Shown here: piece by piece, positions 1 to 8,056 of the stretch | Layout of the letters: the number at the start of each line of letters is the position of its first letter | How positions within the stretch are numbered: position 1 is the first letter of the stretch | From: Knoellia subterranea KCTC 19937 | Lineage (GTDB): Bacteria > Actinomycetota > Actinomycetes > Actinomycetales > Dermatophilaceae | DNA length: 64,000 bases | Reading direction: 5' to 3' | Assembly: GCF_000768685.1 (NCBI RefSeq) | Contig: NZ_AVPK01000003.1 | Coordinates: forward strand, 124,001-188,000 | The notes under the pieces: model-generated | Database searches by the model: none | Seen by the model: only the letters and a program-made list of their open reading frames with translations | What the model was told of the DNA's origin: nothing | Made by a program: the position numbers and the translations under genes

Positions 1-485
1 CGGCGACGATCATCGCGATCTTCACGGCCTCGATCGCGGGCAACTTCTCGAACATCATGGACTACCTCCAGACGCTGTTCGGGTTCTTCAATGCGCCGCT
101 GTTCGCCACGTTCATCCTCGGAATGTTCTGGAAGCGGATGACTCCGACAGCCGGATGGATGGGCCTCGTCGCGGGAACGCTCTCGGCGATCCTCGTGTGG
201 CTCTGCGGCAACCCCGACATCTTCGCGCTCTTCGAGTTGCCGGGTCAGGGACTCGCGTTCGTCGCCGCCTCGACCGCCTTCGTCGTCGACATCGTCGTGT
301 CGGTCGTGGTCTCGCTCGTCACCGAGCCGAAGCCGGCGTCCGAACTCAAGGGCCTCGTCTACTCCGAGACGCCGAAGGAGGACCTCGTCGATCCGGAGGA
401 GGCCTCTCGTCCCTGGTACCAGCGGACGGTGCCTCTCGCGAGTATCGCCTTCGTCTTCGTCCTCATCCTCAACTTCGCCTTCTAA
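1..485 (+). CDS. Sodium:solute symporter, C-terminal part (partial)
   Basis: This is the C-terminal end of an SSS-family cation/solute symporter, cut by the window start; the reading frame is already open at base 3. About 160 residues are visible. They include the segment SIAGNFSNIMDYLQTLFGFF, the FNAPLFATFILGMFWKR stretch typical of late SSS transmembrane helices, and three further hydrophobic helices before the stop. The substrate cannot be told from this part. A small membrane protein gene follows 12 bases later behind a strong ribosome binding site (AAGGAGG) that overlaps this stop codon, so the two are probably cotranscribed. Confidence 0.85.
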   Translation, partial: ATIIAIFTASIAGNFSNIMDYLQTLFGFFNAPLFATFILGMFWKRMTPTAGWMGLVAGTLSAILVWLCGNPDIFALFELPGQGLAFVAASTAFVVDIVVSVVVSLVTEPKPASELKGLVYSETPKEDLVDPEEASRPWYQRTVPLASIAFVFVLILNFAF

Positions 486-497
486 GGAGGTCGCGCC

Positions 498-800
498 ATG
501 TCAGACACGACCAAGAAGACCGCCGGAGCCTTCGACATCCGCAACTTCATCGGGATGCTGCTCGGCCTCTATGGCATCATCCTCACCCTCATGGGTTTGT
601 TCGGCGACAAGGAGTTGGACAAGACCGGCGGGGTCAACGCCAACCTGTGGACGGGCCTGGCCCTGATCGTGGTGTCCGCCGGCTTCATGACCTGGGCCCG
701 GCTCAAGCCGACGGTGGTGCCCGAGGAGGTCGAACGTGCGGCCGACGACCACACGCGACCGGCGCCGCGCAACAAGCCGAAGCCGAAGCACGGCCACTGA
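498..800 (+). CDS. Small two-helix membrane protein next to symporter
   Basis: A 100-residue protein of unknown function. It has two hydrophobic segments (roughly residues 18-36 and 51-68) separated by a short polar loop with a GDKELDKTGG stretch, and a basic, His/Pro/Lys-rich C-terminal tail that is probably cytoplasmic. The start is supported by AAGGAGG nine bases upstream. It immediately follows the symporter gene and precedes a strong hairpin, so it is probably the last gene of that operon. A role as an accessory subunit of the transporter is inferred from position only. Confidence 0.75.
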   Translation: MSDTTKKTAGAFDIRNFIGMLLGLYGIILTLMGLFGDKELDKTGGVNANLWTGLALIVVSAGFMTWARLKPTVVPEEVERAADDHTRPAPRNKPKPKHGH

Positions 801-814
801 CCGGTGGCCCAAGG

Positions 815-845
815 GATGCCCGCGTGGAACCTCCACGCGGGCATC
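815..845. terminator. Bidirectional hairpin terminator
   Basis: Perfect 14-bp inverted repeat (GATGCCCGCGTGGA and its complement) with a 3-base loop, between the converging symporter operon and the dioxygenase gene. There is no T-tract, as is common for actinobacterial terminators. Confidence 0.85.
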
Positions 846-873
846 CGTGTGAGTCGGGTGGGGTGGGGCGAGG

Positions 874-1662
874 TCAGGCGAACTGCCAGGAGCGCTTCGA
901 CAGGCCGTACCAGTACCCGTCGATGACGCTGTCGCCGTCGATGCCACCCCCGGCATGGGCGGCTCCGAGGGTGACGTAGAGCGGCGCCCAGTGCTCCGTG
1001 CGCGGGTGGGCCTCGACCGCCGCCGGGGCCTTGTTCATGAAGTCGAGGATCGCGTCGACGTCACCCGCATCGACGGCTTCGGCGGCCCAGTGGTCGAACT
1101 CGGCCGAGGCCGATGGGGGCGGCGCGTCCGACGGGTTGCGTGGGCTGAACCAGCGCAGGTTGTGGGTCGTGAAGCCGGACCCGATGATGAGGACCCCTTC
1201 GTCGCGCAGGGGTGCGAGTTGCTGCCCGATGGCAAAGAGCTCCTGCGGGTCAAGGGTGGGCATCGACAGCTGGACGACCGGCACATTCGCCTCGGGGAAC
1301 ATCTCCACGAGCGGAACGTAGGCCCCGTGGTCGAGGCCGCGGCTCGGGTCCTGGTGCAGTCCACCGCCGACGTCGCCGAGGAGTCCCGCCACGGACCTCG
1401 CGAGCTCGGGGGCGGGCGGGGCGTCATAGCTGACTTCGTAGTACTTCTGCGGAAATCCCCAGAAGTCATAGAGCAGGGGAGTGCCGGGCGTTGTCGAGCT
1501 CACTGCGATGGGCGCCTGTTCCCAGTGCGCCGACACGACGAGGATGGACGTCGGGCGCGGCAGGTCGGTCGACCAGGCGGCGAGTTGGTCGGTCCACAGT
1601 TCGTCGTCGGCGAGGGGCGGGGCACCGTGGCTGAGATAGAGCGCAGGGGCGCGGGTCTCCAT
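874..1662 (-). CDS. DODA-type extradiol ring-opening dioxygenase
   Basis: A LigB-superfamily protein of the YgiD/4,5-DOPA dioxygenase group, 262 residues, the usual size. The family uses a single Fe(II) or Zn to cleave catechol-type rings or to act on related quinol substrates. Visible signatures are the N-terminal LSHGAPPLADD with its metal-binding His, VSAHWEQAP, the SRGLDHGAYVPLVEMFP block and IGSGFTTHNL. It is the second gene of a pair: the membrane-protein gene upstream ends 9 bases before this start. The in vivo substrate is unknown. Confidence 0.88.
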   Translation of the reverse strand: METRAPALYLSHGAPPLADDELWTDQLAAWSTDLPRPTSILVVSAHWEQAPIAVSSTTPGTPLLYDFWGFPQKYYEVSYDAPPAPELARSVAGLLGDVGGGLHQDPSRGLDHGAYVPLVEMFPEANVPVVQLSMPTLDPQELFAIGQQLAPLRDEGVLIIGSGFTTHNLRWFSPRNPSDAPPPSASAEFDHWAAEAVDAGDVDAILDFMNKAPAAVEAHPRTEHWAPLYVTLGAAHAGGGIDGDSVIDGYWYGLSKRSWQFA

Positions 1663-1671
1663 GGGCCGACT

Positions 1672-2121
1672 CTAGGCCGTCAGCAGCCCGATTCCGAGTG
1701 AGAGGAGGCTGATGGCGAGCAGGGCAGCTCCCGCGAACACCATGGCAATGAACCCATTCGGCTTCGTCCGCCCCTTGCCCATGGACGCGAAGAAGAAGCC
1801 GCCGGGCATGAGCAGTGCCGCCACGGCCACGCCGGAACGGGAGAGCCAGTCGAGGGCGCCGGTCTGTGTCGTCGAGTCGGCGAGGATCTGGCAGATCAGG
1901 GCGAGCAGCAGCAGCACGCCGGCGTGAGCGTGACCGGCCCGGGCGAACTTCTCCTGGAACTCGGTCACCGGCGCGTCGCCACGCACGATCTTGACCATGT
2001 ACATCCCGCCCGTCTCGACCGTGACGAGGGCGAGCAGCAGGATCCCGGCGGTCGTGCGGGACTCGTCGGACAGGACGGCTCCGGCGGTGGCGAGGGTGTG
2101 TGCGGCAGTGGCGGTCAGCAT
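1672..2121 (-). CDS. Four-helix membrane protein, unknown function
   Basis: A 149-residue hydrophobic protein with about four transmembrane segments (residues about 22-41, 58-77, 88-107 and 125-147) and a GKGRTKPNGF cytoplasmic loop. A longer frame reaches 2169, but the start at 2121 is preferred because GGGAGAG sits at the right distance upstream and because the extra codons would run through a palindromic operator. It heads a two-gene operon with the dioxygenase. No function is recognised; control by a dimeric repressor is suggested by the operator just upstream. Confidence 0.75.
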   Translation of the reverse strand: MLTATAAHTLATAGAVLSDESRTTAGILLLALVTVETGGMYMVKIVRGDAPVTEFQEKFARAGHAHAGVLLLLALICQILADSTTQTGALDWLSRSGVAVAALLMPGGFFFASMGKGRTKPNGFIAMVFAGAALLAISLLSLGIGLLTA

Positions 2122-2134
2122 CGAACTCTCCCTT

Positions 2135-2174
2135 GGATAGTGACTCTCCCCAATATTGGAGAGTGCCACTATCC
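2135..2174. promoter_or_regulatory. Tandem palindromic operator upstream of dioxygenase operon
   Basis: A 40-base region made of two palindromes with half-site GGA(T/G)AGT: GGATAGTgACTCTCC, then GGAGAGTgccACTATCC, separated by CCAATATT. The whole block is also one larger dyad, with outer arms GGATAGTG and CACTATCC. It lies just upstream of the start at 2121, where two repressor dimers would block transcription. The regulator is not encoded nearby and is not identified. Confidence 0.65.
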
Positions 2175-2224
2175 ACTGTCAAGTGATGACGCCGTGGGCG
2201 CTCGCGCGTGTCATCGCGTGATGG

Positions 2225-4204
2225 TCACGAACCTGCCGGGTATGCCGTCCGCGCGGTCGCGAGATCGCGTTCCACGAGCGCTGTCGTCGCCTTCTCCTGC
2301 TCGGGGGAGTCCCAGGCGATTCGGGCGACGTCGCGCTCGGTCGCAGCGACCACGGAGGCGAGGCCGGCCGCGGAAGCCAACCCGGCGGCATACGCCTCCA
2401 TGGCTCCGCCCACGGGACTGTCGACGACGACGATGCCCTCCGACCGCAACGCATTTCGCTCCTCGAGCGCCATGGCGACGACGTCATGGATGAGGACCAG
2501 CCGCACGGCCTCCGCGTCGGACGCGAGCATCCGGCGACCCACTTCGATGTCGCCCTGGCCGCTGTCACCGATGAAGACGACGTGGGTCTCCGGCATGAGG
2601 GCGCGGAACCGACGGAAGTTCTCGAGCTTCGCGCTCGCCATGGAGTCATGGGTGCGCAACCCTTCGAACGTCCCCGACAGGACCGCGTGCGGCGGCAGCC
2701 CGAGTTCCGCGAGGCCGCGGCGCGTGTGCTGCTCGATGAGGCCCGCGGGGTCCATCGGCCGGGCGGTCACGAACGTGAGGTCTCCCGGCGCCTCCGGCGT
2801 GGTGGCGTGCCCCGCGTCCAGGGCTCGATACAGGGCGACGACTCCCGGATAGACCGTGCCGCGCGGGTAGCGGTCGTCGTGGAGGGCGCAGCGCAGGGTG
2901 TCGTCGATGTCGCTGAGGACGTGCAGATCGGGTACCTCCACGAGCGCGGCCTGGGCGGCGATGTGGGTGAGGATGTCGGAGCGCACGCCCTCGTCGTCGA
3001 TGACGTCGAAGACGAGGTGCTCGAGGTCGCGGTGGTCGTGCCCGGAGTTGAGCAGGCTCTTGAACCGGGTGAGGTCGGGCCCTCGCAGTGCCAGGAACGC
3101 GTCGCGCACGATCTGTTCTCGGCCATGGTGAGAGGACCACCCGCGGCGCTGCGCCACGGCGCGGGCCAGGGCGGAGAGGTCTCGGTCGTTGTCGGGCAGC
3201 AGGACGGTCACGGCGTCATCGGCAGCGCCTCTCGCGGTCTCCCCGGCGGAACCGGATCGGACGAGGACCGCCCCGGTCGTGACGCCGAACTCCAGACGGA
3301 TCGCCTCGCCCATTGGGTCGCCGTCGACGTGCACGGCCCGAGGCGCCTCGAGCTCGAGGATGACGTGGCGCGTGCGGTGCGTCCGGAGACCGGTCCAGCC
3401 GCCCCGCCTCCGCCCGAGGACGCCGCCGAAGACGCCCAGCCAACCCAGAGTGGTGCGCGGGGCGACGGTGAGGACATCGAGGCGACCGTCGGTCATCGAC
3501 GCCGACGGCATGAGCGGCACGCCCAGGGGCAGCACTCGACAGTTCCCGACGAGGATCGATCGCACCGAATCTTGTTGCGGCACAGCGCCGTCGAGCCGGA
3601 CCTGCACGATCCACGGGTCGCCCACTGCCTGCCGTGCGAGAGCCGCGAAGTAGGCAGCCCAGCCCCATCGTTCCTTGGCCCGATCCGCAGTCGAGGCAAA
3701 GGCTTCGGCATCCATTCCGACACCTGCGACGACAAGGACGTCAAGTGAGCGGGTGCTGCCATCCGGCCGGGTGAGAGTGACCCCGGCCAGGTCGGAGTCC
3801 TGAGGCGTACCGTCCAGGGCGACCTCGACGGCGGCGTCGAGGTCGGCGGCAACGAGGCCGGCGGTCCGTGCCCACAGGTTGGCCGTGCCGACCGGGACGA
3901 CGCCCAGCGAGACGACCTCTGCGGCCCGGCCGGAGCGGGACAGCGCGCCGGCCACCTCGCGAACTGTGCCGTCTCCGCCGACGGCCACGATCCGGTCGAC
4001 ACCGCGCCCCAGGAGGTCGACGACCTGCTCGGCCCCCGGGGCGGCAACCGTCGTCGTCAGCACGATGGGCTCGGGCCAACCACGACGACGCGTCGCCCGG
4101 CGCAGCGCCGCCAACGCATCGGTGGTGCGCGCCTTGGCCGGGTGCGCGACGACACCGACCCGCGAGTGCAGCGCGTTGTCCGCGGGGCCGCTCGGGGACG
4201 TCAT
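2225..4204 (-). CDS. Lipid kinase - App1-type phosphatidate phosphatase fusion
   Basis: A 659-residue fusion. Residues about 15-320 are a diacylglycerol/lipid kinase catalytic domain with the ATP-binding loop AVGGDGTVRE (GGDGT at 76-80), VPVGTANLWAR and a C-terminal VDGDPM block. Residues about 340-650 resemble the App1/DUF2183 phosphatidate phosphatase fold of the HAD type: VLSDIDDTL (Asp432, Asp434), LTFVTARPMDP and VFIGDSGQGDIEVGRRML. Family knowledge says the first domain makes phosphatidate from diacylglycerol and the second does the reverse, so the protein could set a diacylglycerol/phosphatidate balance. It follows the response regulator gene by 4 bases and is the third gene of that operon. 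A copy of the dispersed TATGCCGTCCGC word encodes its last residues. Confidence 0.85.
   Translation of the reverse strand: MTSPSGPADNALHSRVGVVAHPAKARTTDALAALRRATRRRGWPEPIVLTTTVAAPGAEQVVDLLGRGVDRIVAVGGDGTVREVAGALSRSGRAAEVVSLGVVPVGTANLWARTAGLVAADLDAAVEVALDGTPQDSDLAGVTLTRPDGSTRSLDVLVVAGVGMDAEAFASTADRAKERWGWAAYFAALARQAVGDPWIVQVRLDGAVPQQDSVRSILVGNCRVLPLGVPLMPSASMTDGRLDVLTVAPRTTLGWLGVFGGVLGRRRGGWTGLRTHRTRHVILELEAPRAVHVDGDPMGEAIRLEFGVTTGAVLVRSGSAGETARGAADDAVTVLLPDNDRDLSALARAVAQRRGWSSHHGREQIVRDAFLALRGPDLTRFKSLLNSGHDHRDLEHLVFDVIDDEGVRSDILTHIAAQAALVEVPDLHVLSDIDDTLRCALHDDRYPRGTVYPGVVALYRALDAGHATTPEAPGDLTFVTARPMDPAGLIEQHTRRGLAELGLPPHAVLSGTFEGLRTHDSMASAKLENFRRFRALMPETHVVFIGDSGQGDIEVGRRMLASDAEAVRLVLIHDVVAMALEERNALRSEGIVVVDSPVGGAMEAYAAGLASAAGLASVVAATERDVARIAWDSPEQEKATTALVERDLATARTAYPAGS
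2241..2252 (+). repeat. Dispersed word TATGCCGTCCGC, exact copy
   Basis: Exact copy inside the extreme 3' end of the lipid kinase-phosphatase gene; read on the coding (minus) strand it encodes Arg-Thr-Ala-Tyr. Confidence 0.9.
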
Positions 4205-4208
4205 CGGT

Positions 4209-4877
4209 TCAGCCGTCGGCGTCGTGGACGAGGATCGCGACCTGCACGCGGTTCTCGACGCCGAGCTTGGTGAAGAGCCGCCCGACGTGCGTCTTGACCG
4301 TCGGCACGCTCATGAAGAGGTGGGCGGAGATCTCGGCGTTGCTCAGCCCACGGCCGACGGCGTCCGCGACCTCGCGCTCGCGTTCGGTGAGGGCGGCCAG
4401 ACGCTTCCGGGCGTCTGCGGCCCGGTCCGAGGCGCCGCCGTCGGACTCGGTGACGGCGGCGATGAGTTGCGCGGTGACACTCGGCGACAGCATGGGCTGC
4501 CCGGCGGCCACGGTGCGCACGGCCTCGACGAGACGGGCCGGCGGGGTGTCCTTGAGCATGAAGCCCGCGGCACCGAGACGCAGGGCTCGCAGCACCATGT
4601 CGTCGGCGTCGAACGTCGTGAGCACGATGACCTTCAGCGCCGAATTCCTTTGCAGCAGAAACTCGGTGGCGCTCAAGCCGTCGCGAACCGGCATACGGAT
4701 GTCCATGAGGACCACATCGGCACCGGACTCGGGCACAACAGTCAGCGCCTCCTCGCCATTGACTGCTTCGCCCACGACGGTGATTCCGGAATCGCCCCCG
4801 AGCATCATCCCGAGCGCCGCACGCACCATCGGGTCGTCGTCGACGATGGCCAGGCGGATGGGTGCGGGGTCGCTCAC
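4209..4877 (-). CDS. NarL/LuxR-type response regulator
   Basis: Cytoplasmic two-component response regulator, 222 residues. It has a receiver domain (AIVDDDPMVRAALGMML, phospho-acceptor in VVLMDIRMPVRDG, and the conserved Lys in LKDTPPARL) and a C-terminal LuxR helix-turn-helix (LTEREREVADAVGRGLSNAEI). A frame with a start at 4895 exists, but GTG at 4877 is preferred: it overlaps the stop of the histidine kinase gene as GTGA and has GGGAG six bases upstream. It is the partner of the kinase directly upstream. Likely targets are this operon and/or the divergent ABC exporter, inferred from position. Confidence 0.92.
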   Translation of the reverse strand: MSDPAPIRLAIVDDDPMVRAALGMMLGGDSGITVVGEAVNGEEALTVVPESGADVVLMDIRMPVRDGLSATEFLLQRNSALKVIVLTTFDADDMVLRALRLGAAGFMLKDTPPARLVEAVRTVAAGQPMLSPSVTAQLIAAVTESDGGASDRAADARKRLAALTEREREVADAVGRGLSNAEISAHLFMSVPTVKTHVGRLFTKLGVENRVQVAILVHDADG

Positions 4878-6055
4878 GACTCCCACGGTATCCATGCGTA
4901 CACGAGGTACCCGCCGTCGGGATCCGGCCCGTGCGCGAAACGCCCGCCGGCGAGGGTGACCCGCTCCTCGAGTCCGATGAGGCCGAGCCCCGATGCGGGA
5001 AGGGCGTGCCGCACCCGCCCGACGGGCTTCGCGTTGTGGACGGTGACGGTGAGTCCTTCGGCGGGCGATCCGGCGAGGGTCGCGTCGACGACGGTCCCCG
5101 GGGCGTGCTTGCGTGCGTTCGTGAGGGCTTCCTGGACGATCCGGTATGCCGTCCGCCCGAGGTTGTCGGTCACGTCACCGGTGAGCTGCTGGTCCAGGTT
5201 CACCCGCATGCCGCCCGCGCGCTCCTCCTCGACGAGCCTCACGAGGTCGCCGATGAGCGGCTGCGGCAGCTCGGGCGGGGCGTCCGTCGGTGCCGTCGGG
5301 TCACGCAGGACACCGAGGACGTCGCGGAGGTCGCGCAGGGCCTGATGGGCGTTCTCCTCGATCGTCTTTGCCGCGGTGGACTGCTCCTCGCGCGTGAGGT
5401 CGGTGCGGAAGCTCAGTGCTCCCGCGTGCATGGCCACGAGCGAAATCCGGTGTGCGAGAACGTCATGCATCTCCCGAGCGATGCGCGTGCGCTCGGCCGC
5501 CTGGGCCTGGGCGACCCGTGCCTGCTGCTCACGCTCGGCCGTGTGGGCCCGCTCCCGGAGCGAGTCCATGAGGTTGCGCTGCGAGCCCATCGCCCAACCG
5601 ACCGCGATGACGATGCCCGCGATGAGGAGCCCGAAGACGATGGACGCCCACAGGGGCAGGTCGTCCTCACCGGGGTAGAGGCGCTCCTGGACGATCCCCG
5701 CGAGAACGGCGGCAGGGGCGACGGCCAGGAGCCCACGCCACCAATGCCTCGCGGCGAGGGACCCCATCGTCCAGGTGGCCGGCCCGGCCGAGCTTCCCGA
5801 CACCGTCGCCATGAGATTCGTGGCCAGGGCGATGCCGAAGGGCCACTTGTGGCGCATGGGGACGAGGCAGAACGAGAGGATTCCGAGGGCGATGTCGCCG
5901 ACGAAGAACCACCCGATGATGCGCTCGTCGCTGATGTTCGCCTCGGACATCGCGATGGCGATGGCGCCCCACGAGACGAGGCTGATGAGGATCGCGAGCG
6001 ACCAGCGCCACACGGAGCCCAAGCGGCCGTGGGTGGGGGCGAGGTGCTCGGGCAT
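4874..6055 (-). CDS. DesK/NarL-type sensor histidine kinase
   Basis: Membrane sensor kinase, 393 residues. The first about 170 residues form several transmembrane helices with no large extracellular domain. After a coiled-coil linker (residues about 175-200) comes the HisKA_3 dimerisation box IAREMHDVLAHRISLVAMHAG with the phospho-acceptor His, then an HATPase domain ending in SGLGLIGLEERVTLAGG. Kinases of this shape usually sense membrane state or a transported compound. It heads an operon of kinase, regulator and lipid kinase-phosphatase, and is divergent from an ABC exporter. A copy of TATGCCGTCCGC lies in its coding sequence, read as RTAYR. Confidence 0.92.
   Translation of the reverse strand: MPEHLAPTHGRLGSVWRWSLAILISLVSWGAIAIAMSEANISDERIIGWFFVGDIALGILSFCLVPMRHKWPFGIALATNLMATVSGSSAGPATWTMGSLAARHWWRGLLAVAPAAVLAGIVQERLYPGEDDLPLWASIVFGLLIAGIVIAVGWAMGSQRNLMDSLRERAHTAEREQQARVAQAQAAERTRIAREMHDVLAHRISLVAMHAGALSFRTDLTREEQSTAAKTIEENAHQALRDLRDVLGVLRDPTAPTDAPPELPQPLIGDLVRLVEEERAGGMRVNLDQQLTGDVTDNLGRTAYRIVQEALTNARKHAPGTVVDATLAGSPAEGLTVTVHNAKPVGRVRHALPASGLGLIGLEERVTLAGGRFAHGPDPDGGYLVYAWIPWES
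5145..5156 (+). repeat. Dispersed word TATGCCGTCCGC, exact copy
   Basis: Exact copy inside the histidine kinase gene; on the coding strand it encodes Arg-Thr-Ala-Tyr-Arg, just before the N box of the ATPase domain. Confidence 0.9.
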
Positions 6056-6115
6056 GGCCCGAGCCTAGGTCGGACCCGGGCCACGGCGCGTCCGACCGCG
6101 GTCCACGGAAGGTGG

Positions 6116-6127
6116 GCGGACGGCATA
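6116..6127 (-). repeat. Dispersed word TATGCCGTCCGC, exact copy
   Basis: Exact copy on the minus strand, as GGGCGGACGGCATACC, in the divergent intergenic region between the histidine kinase and the ABC exporter. Confidence 0.9.
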
Positions 6128-6197
6128 CCAAAGTCGGATGGCGGTCGGGACGGTTGGACGATGTGCCGGCACCCGGGTGCGCGGCAGGGTGGTCGGC

Positions 6198-7094
6198 ATG
6201 ATCACAGTCGAGAACCTCACGAAGCGCTACGGCGGATTCACCGCTGTCGACGACATTTCCTTCGAGGTCCGCCCGGGGAGTGTTGTCGGCTTCCTCGGAC
6301 CGAACGGGGCGGGCAAGTCCACGGCGATGCGGATGATGACCGGCCTCACGCCGGCGACGAGCGGTCGCTCGACCGTCCTCGGCAAGCCGTACCGCGACCT
6401 GCACAACCCCGGCCGCCAGGTCGGCGTCATGCTCGACGCCTCCGCCCAGCACCCCGGGCGCACCGGTCGCGAGGTGCTGCGCCTCGCCGCCATCCAGATC
6501 GGCGTCCCGAAGAGTCGTGTCGACGAGGCCCTGGCCATCGTCGGCCTCACCGAGGAGGAGGCCGGACGTCGCGTCCGCAACTACTCGCTCGGCATGCGGC
6601 AGCGGCTCGGCCTCGCGTCGGCGCTGCTCGGCGAACCCGAGGTCCTCATCCTCGACGAGCCGGCGAACGGCCTCGACCCGCAGGGCATTCACTGGATGCG
6701 CGGGCTGCTGCGCGGCTTCGCCGACGGCGGCGGCACGGTCCTGCTGTCGAGCCACCTGCTCCACGAGGTCCAGGTCATCGCCGACGACCTCGTCATGATC
6801 GGCCGCGGCCAGATCGTCGCCATGGGCACGAAGGACGAACTCCTCTCGCGCGGCGGCACCACCGTTCGTTCCACGAACGACGAAGCCCTGTATGCCGCGC
6901 TGTCCCGGGCCGAGGTGTCCGTCACGTCCGTGCCGTCCGGCCTGGTGGTCGACGCCGAGCCCGGGGTGGTCGGTCAGATCGCCCTCGACGAGCGCATCGT
7001 CCTCCTCGAACTCCGCTCCGGCGGATCCGAGGGTCTCGAGGAGATGTTCCTCAGTCTCACCGCCTCCACCTCCCGCGAAGGAACCGCAGCATGA
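6198..7094 (+). CDS. ABC exporter ATP-binding protein
   Basis: ATPase subunit of an ABC-2 type (drug or bacteriocin export-like) transporter, 298 residues. Walker A is GPNGAGKST (residues about 38-46), the signature is YSLGMRQRLGL, Walker B is VLILDEPANGLDP, and the H-loop is in LLSSHLLHEV. The C-terminal about 90 residues are a DrrA-like extension. A longer frame begins at 6138, but the start at 6198 fits the family start (MITVENLTKRYGG) and has AGGGTGG nearby. It overlaps the permease gene by ATGA. It is divergent from a two-component system that probably controls it or responds to the same stimulus. Confidence 0.92.
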   Translation: MITVENLTKRYGGFTAVDDISFEVRPGSVVGFLGPNGAGKSTAMRMMTGLTPATSGRSTVLGKPYRDLHNPGRQVGVMLDASAQHPGRTGREVLRLAAIQIGVPKSRVDEALAIVGLTEEEAGRRVRNYSLGMRQRLGLASALLGEPEVLILDEPANGLDPQGIHWMRGLLRGFADGGGTVLLSSHLLHEVQVIADDLVMIGRGQIVAMGTKDELLSRGGTTVRSTNDEALYAALSRAEVSVTSVPSGLVVDAEPGVVGQIALDERIVLLELRSGGSEGLEEMFLSLTASTSREGTAA

Positions 7095-7942
7095 GCGCCA
7101 CCGACACCTCTCTCAATGCGGGGACCGACAGCCGCGTCCCCGCGGTCGAACCGTCAGGGGCGGCGCGGCCTGCCCCTACCCCTGGTGCCGTCAACGGCGG
7201 CCGGCCGGGTGTGCCGTGGTCGCGCCTCATCCACGTCGAGCTCCGCAAGATGGTCGACACCCGCGCCGGCCGCTGGATGCTCATCGTCATGTCGGCGATC
7301 TCGCTCATCGTCGTCGGCGCCTTCCTCATCTGGGGGCCTGCCGATGAGGCGACGTTCGGGACGCTTCTCGGACTCACGTCCTTCCCCCTCGTCATGCTCC
7401 TGCCGATCCTCGGCATCATGGCAGCCACGTCGGAGTGGAGTCAGCGCACCGGTCTCGTGACGTTCACGTTGGAGCCGAGGCGCGGGCGGGTCGTGGCGGC
7501 CAAGGTCATCGCCGCCCTGCTCCTCGGTCTCGTCGTCACGGCGAGTGCCTTTGCCACGTCTGCGCTGGCCAACGTGCTGGGCTCGTCCCTGTCCGATGCC
7601 AGCGGTGCCTGGGACGTGTCGTGGAAGGTCGCGCTCGGGGTGACCGTCGGATTCGCCGTGTTCGTGCTCCAGGGTCTGGCCTTCGGCTTCGTCTTCCTCA
7701 ACACGCCGTTCGCCATCGTCGCCTCGCTCGTCCTGCCCACGGTCTGGACCATCGCGATCAACCTCATCTCCGCTCTCCGGGAGCCGAGCAAGTGGCTCGA
7801 CCTCAACCAGGTGACCGAGCCGCTGTTCAGCGGATCGATGACCGGCGAGAACTGGGGGCAGCTCGCGACCTCGTTCGGCGTGTGGGTGCTCCTGCCGCTG
7901 GCGATCGGCTCGTGGCGGGTCATGCGCCGCGAGGTGAAGTAA
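7091..7942 (+). CDS. ABC-2 type permease
   Basis: Membrane partner of the ATPase encoded just upstream (ATGA overlap, so translationally coupled). It has 283 residues: a Pro/Ala-rich cytoplasmic N-terminus of about 45 residues, an SRLIHVELRKMVDTRAGRW entry segment typical of ABC-2 permeases, then about six transmembrane helices. The motif GLVTFTLEPRRGRVVAAKV in the first cytoplasmic loop is common in actinobacterial ABC-2 permeases. The exported substrate cannot be predicted. A very strong hairpin follows 31 bases after the stop. Confidence 0.9.
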   Translation: MSATDTSLNAGTDSRVPAVEPSGAARPAPTPGAVNGGRPGVPWSRLIHVELRKMVDTRAGRWMLIVMSAISLIVVGAFLIWGPADEATFGTLLGLTSFPLVMLLPILGIMAATSEWSQRTGLVTFTLEPRRGRVVAAKVIAALLLGLVVTASAFATSALANVLGSSLSDASGAWDVSWKVALGVTVGFAVFVLQGLAFGFVFLNTPFAIVASLVLPTVWTIAINLISALREPSKWLDLNQVTEPLFSGSMTGENWGQLATSFGVWVLLPLAIGSWRVMRREVK

Positions 7943-7973
7943 CCCGGACCCGAGACCGTCGCCTGAGCAAGGG

Positions 7974-8020
7974 AAACGGGTCTCGAACAAGAGATCAGTT
8001 CTCTTGTTCGAGACCCGTTT
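7974..8020. terminator. Long perfect bidirectional hairpin
   Basis: A 21-bp perfect stem (7974-7994 with 8000-8020; 5' arm begins AAACGGGTCTCGAACAAG) with a 5-base loop, between the converging ABC permease and acyl-CoA synthetase genes. It is much longer than a minimal terminator and has no T-tract. Confidence 0.85.
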
Positions 8021-8056
8021 AGCGGGGAACCCGTAAAAGGGGAGGCGGGTGGGACG

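Noticed and set aside
155-979. Long open frames on both strands across most of the window (for example 155-979, 2486-3748, 8129-10120, 45869-47728)
   Set aside because: They are antisense or out-of-frame shadows of GC-rich genes: composition is Arg/Pro/Ala/Gly rich, no family motifs are seen, and the overlapped frames carry clear conserved proteins.
4862-7942. A 1026-residue frame ending in the ABC permease
   Set aside because: The first about 740 codons are antisense to the histidine kinase and out of frame with the ATPase; the permease starts at 7091 with an ATGA overlap.
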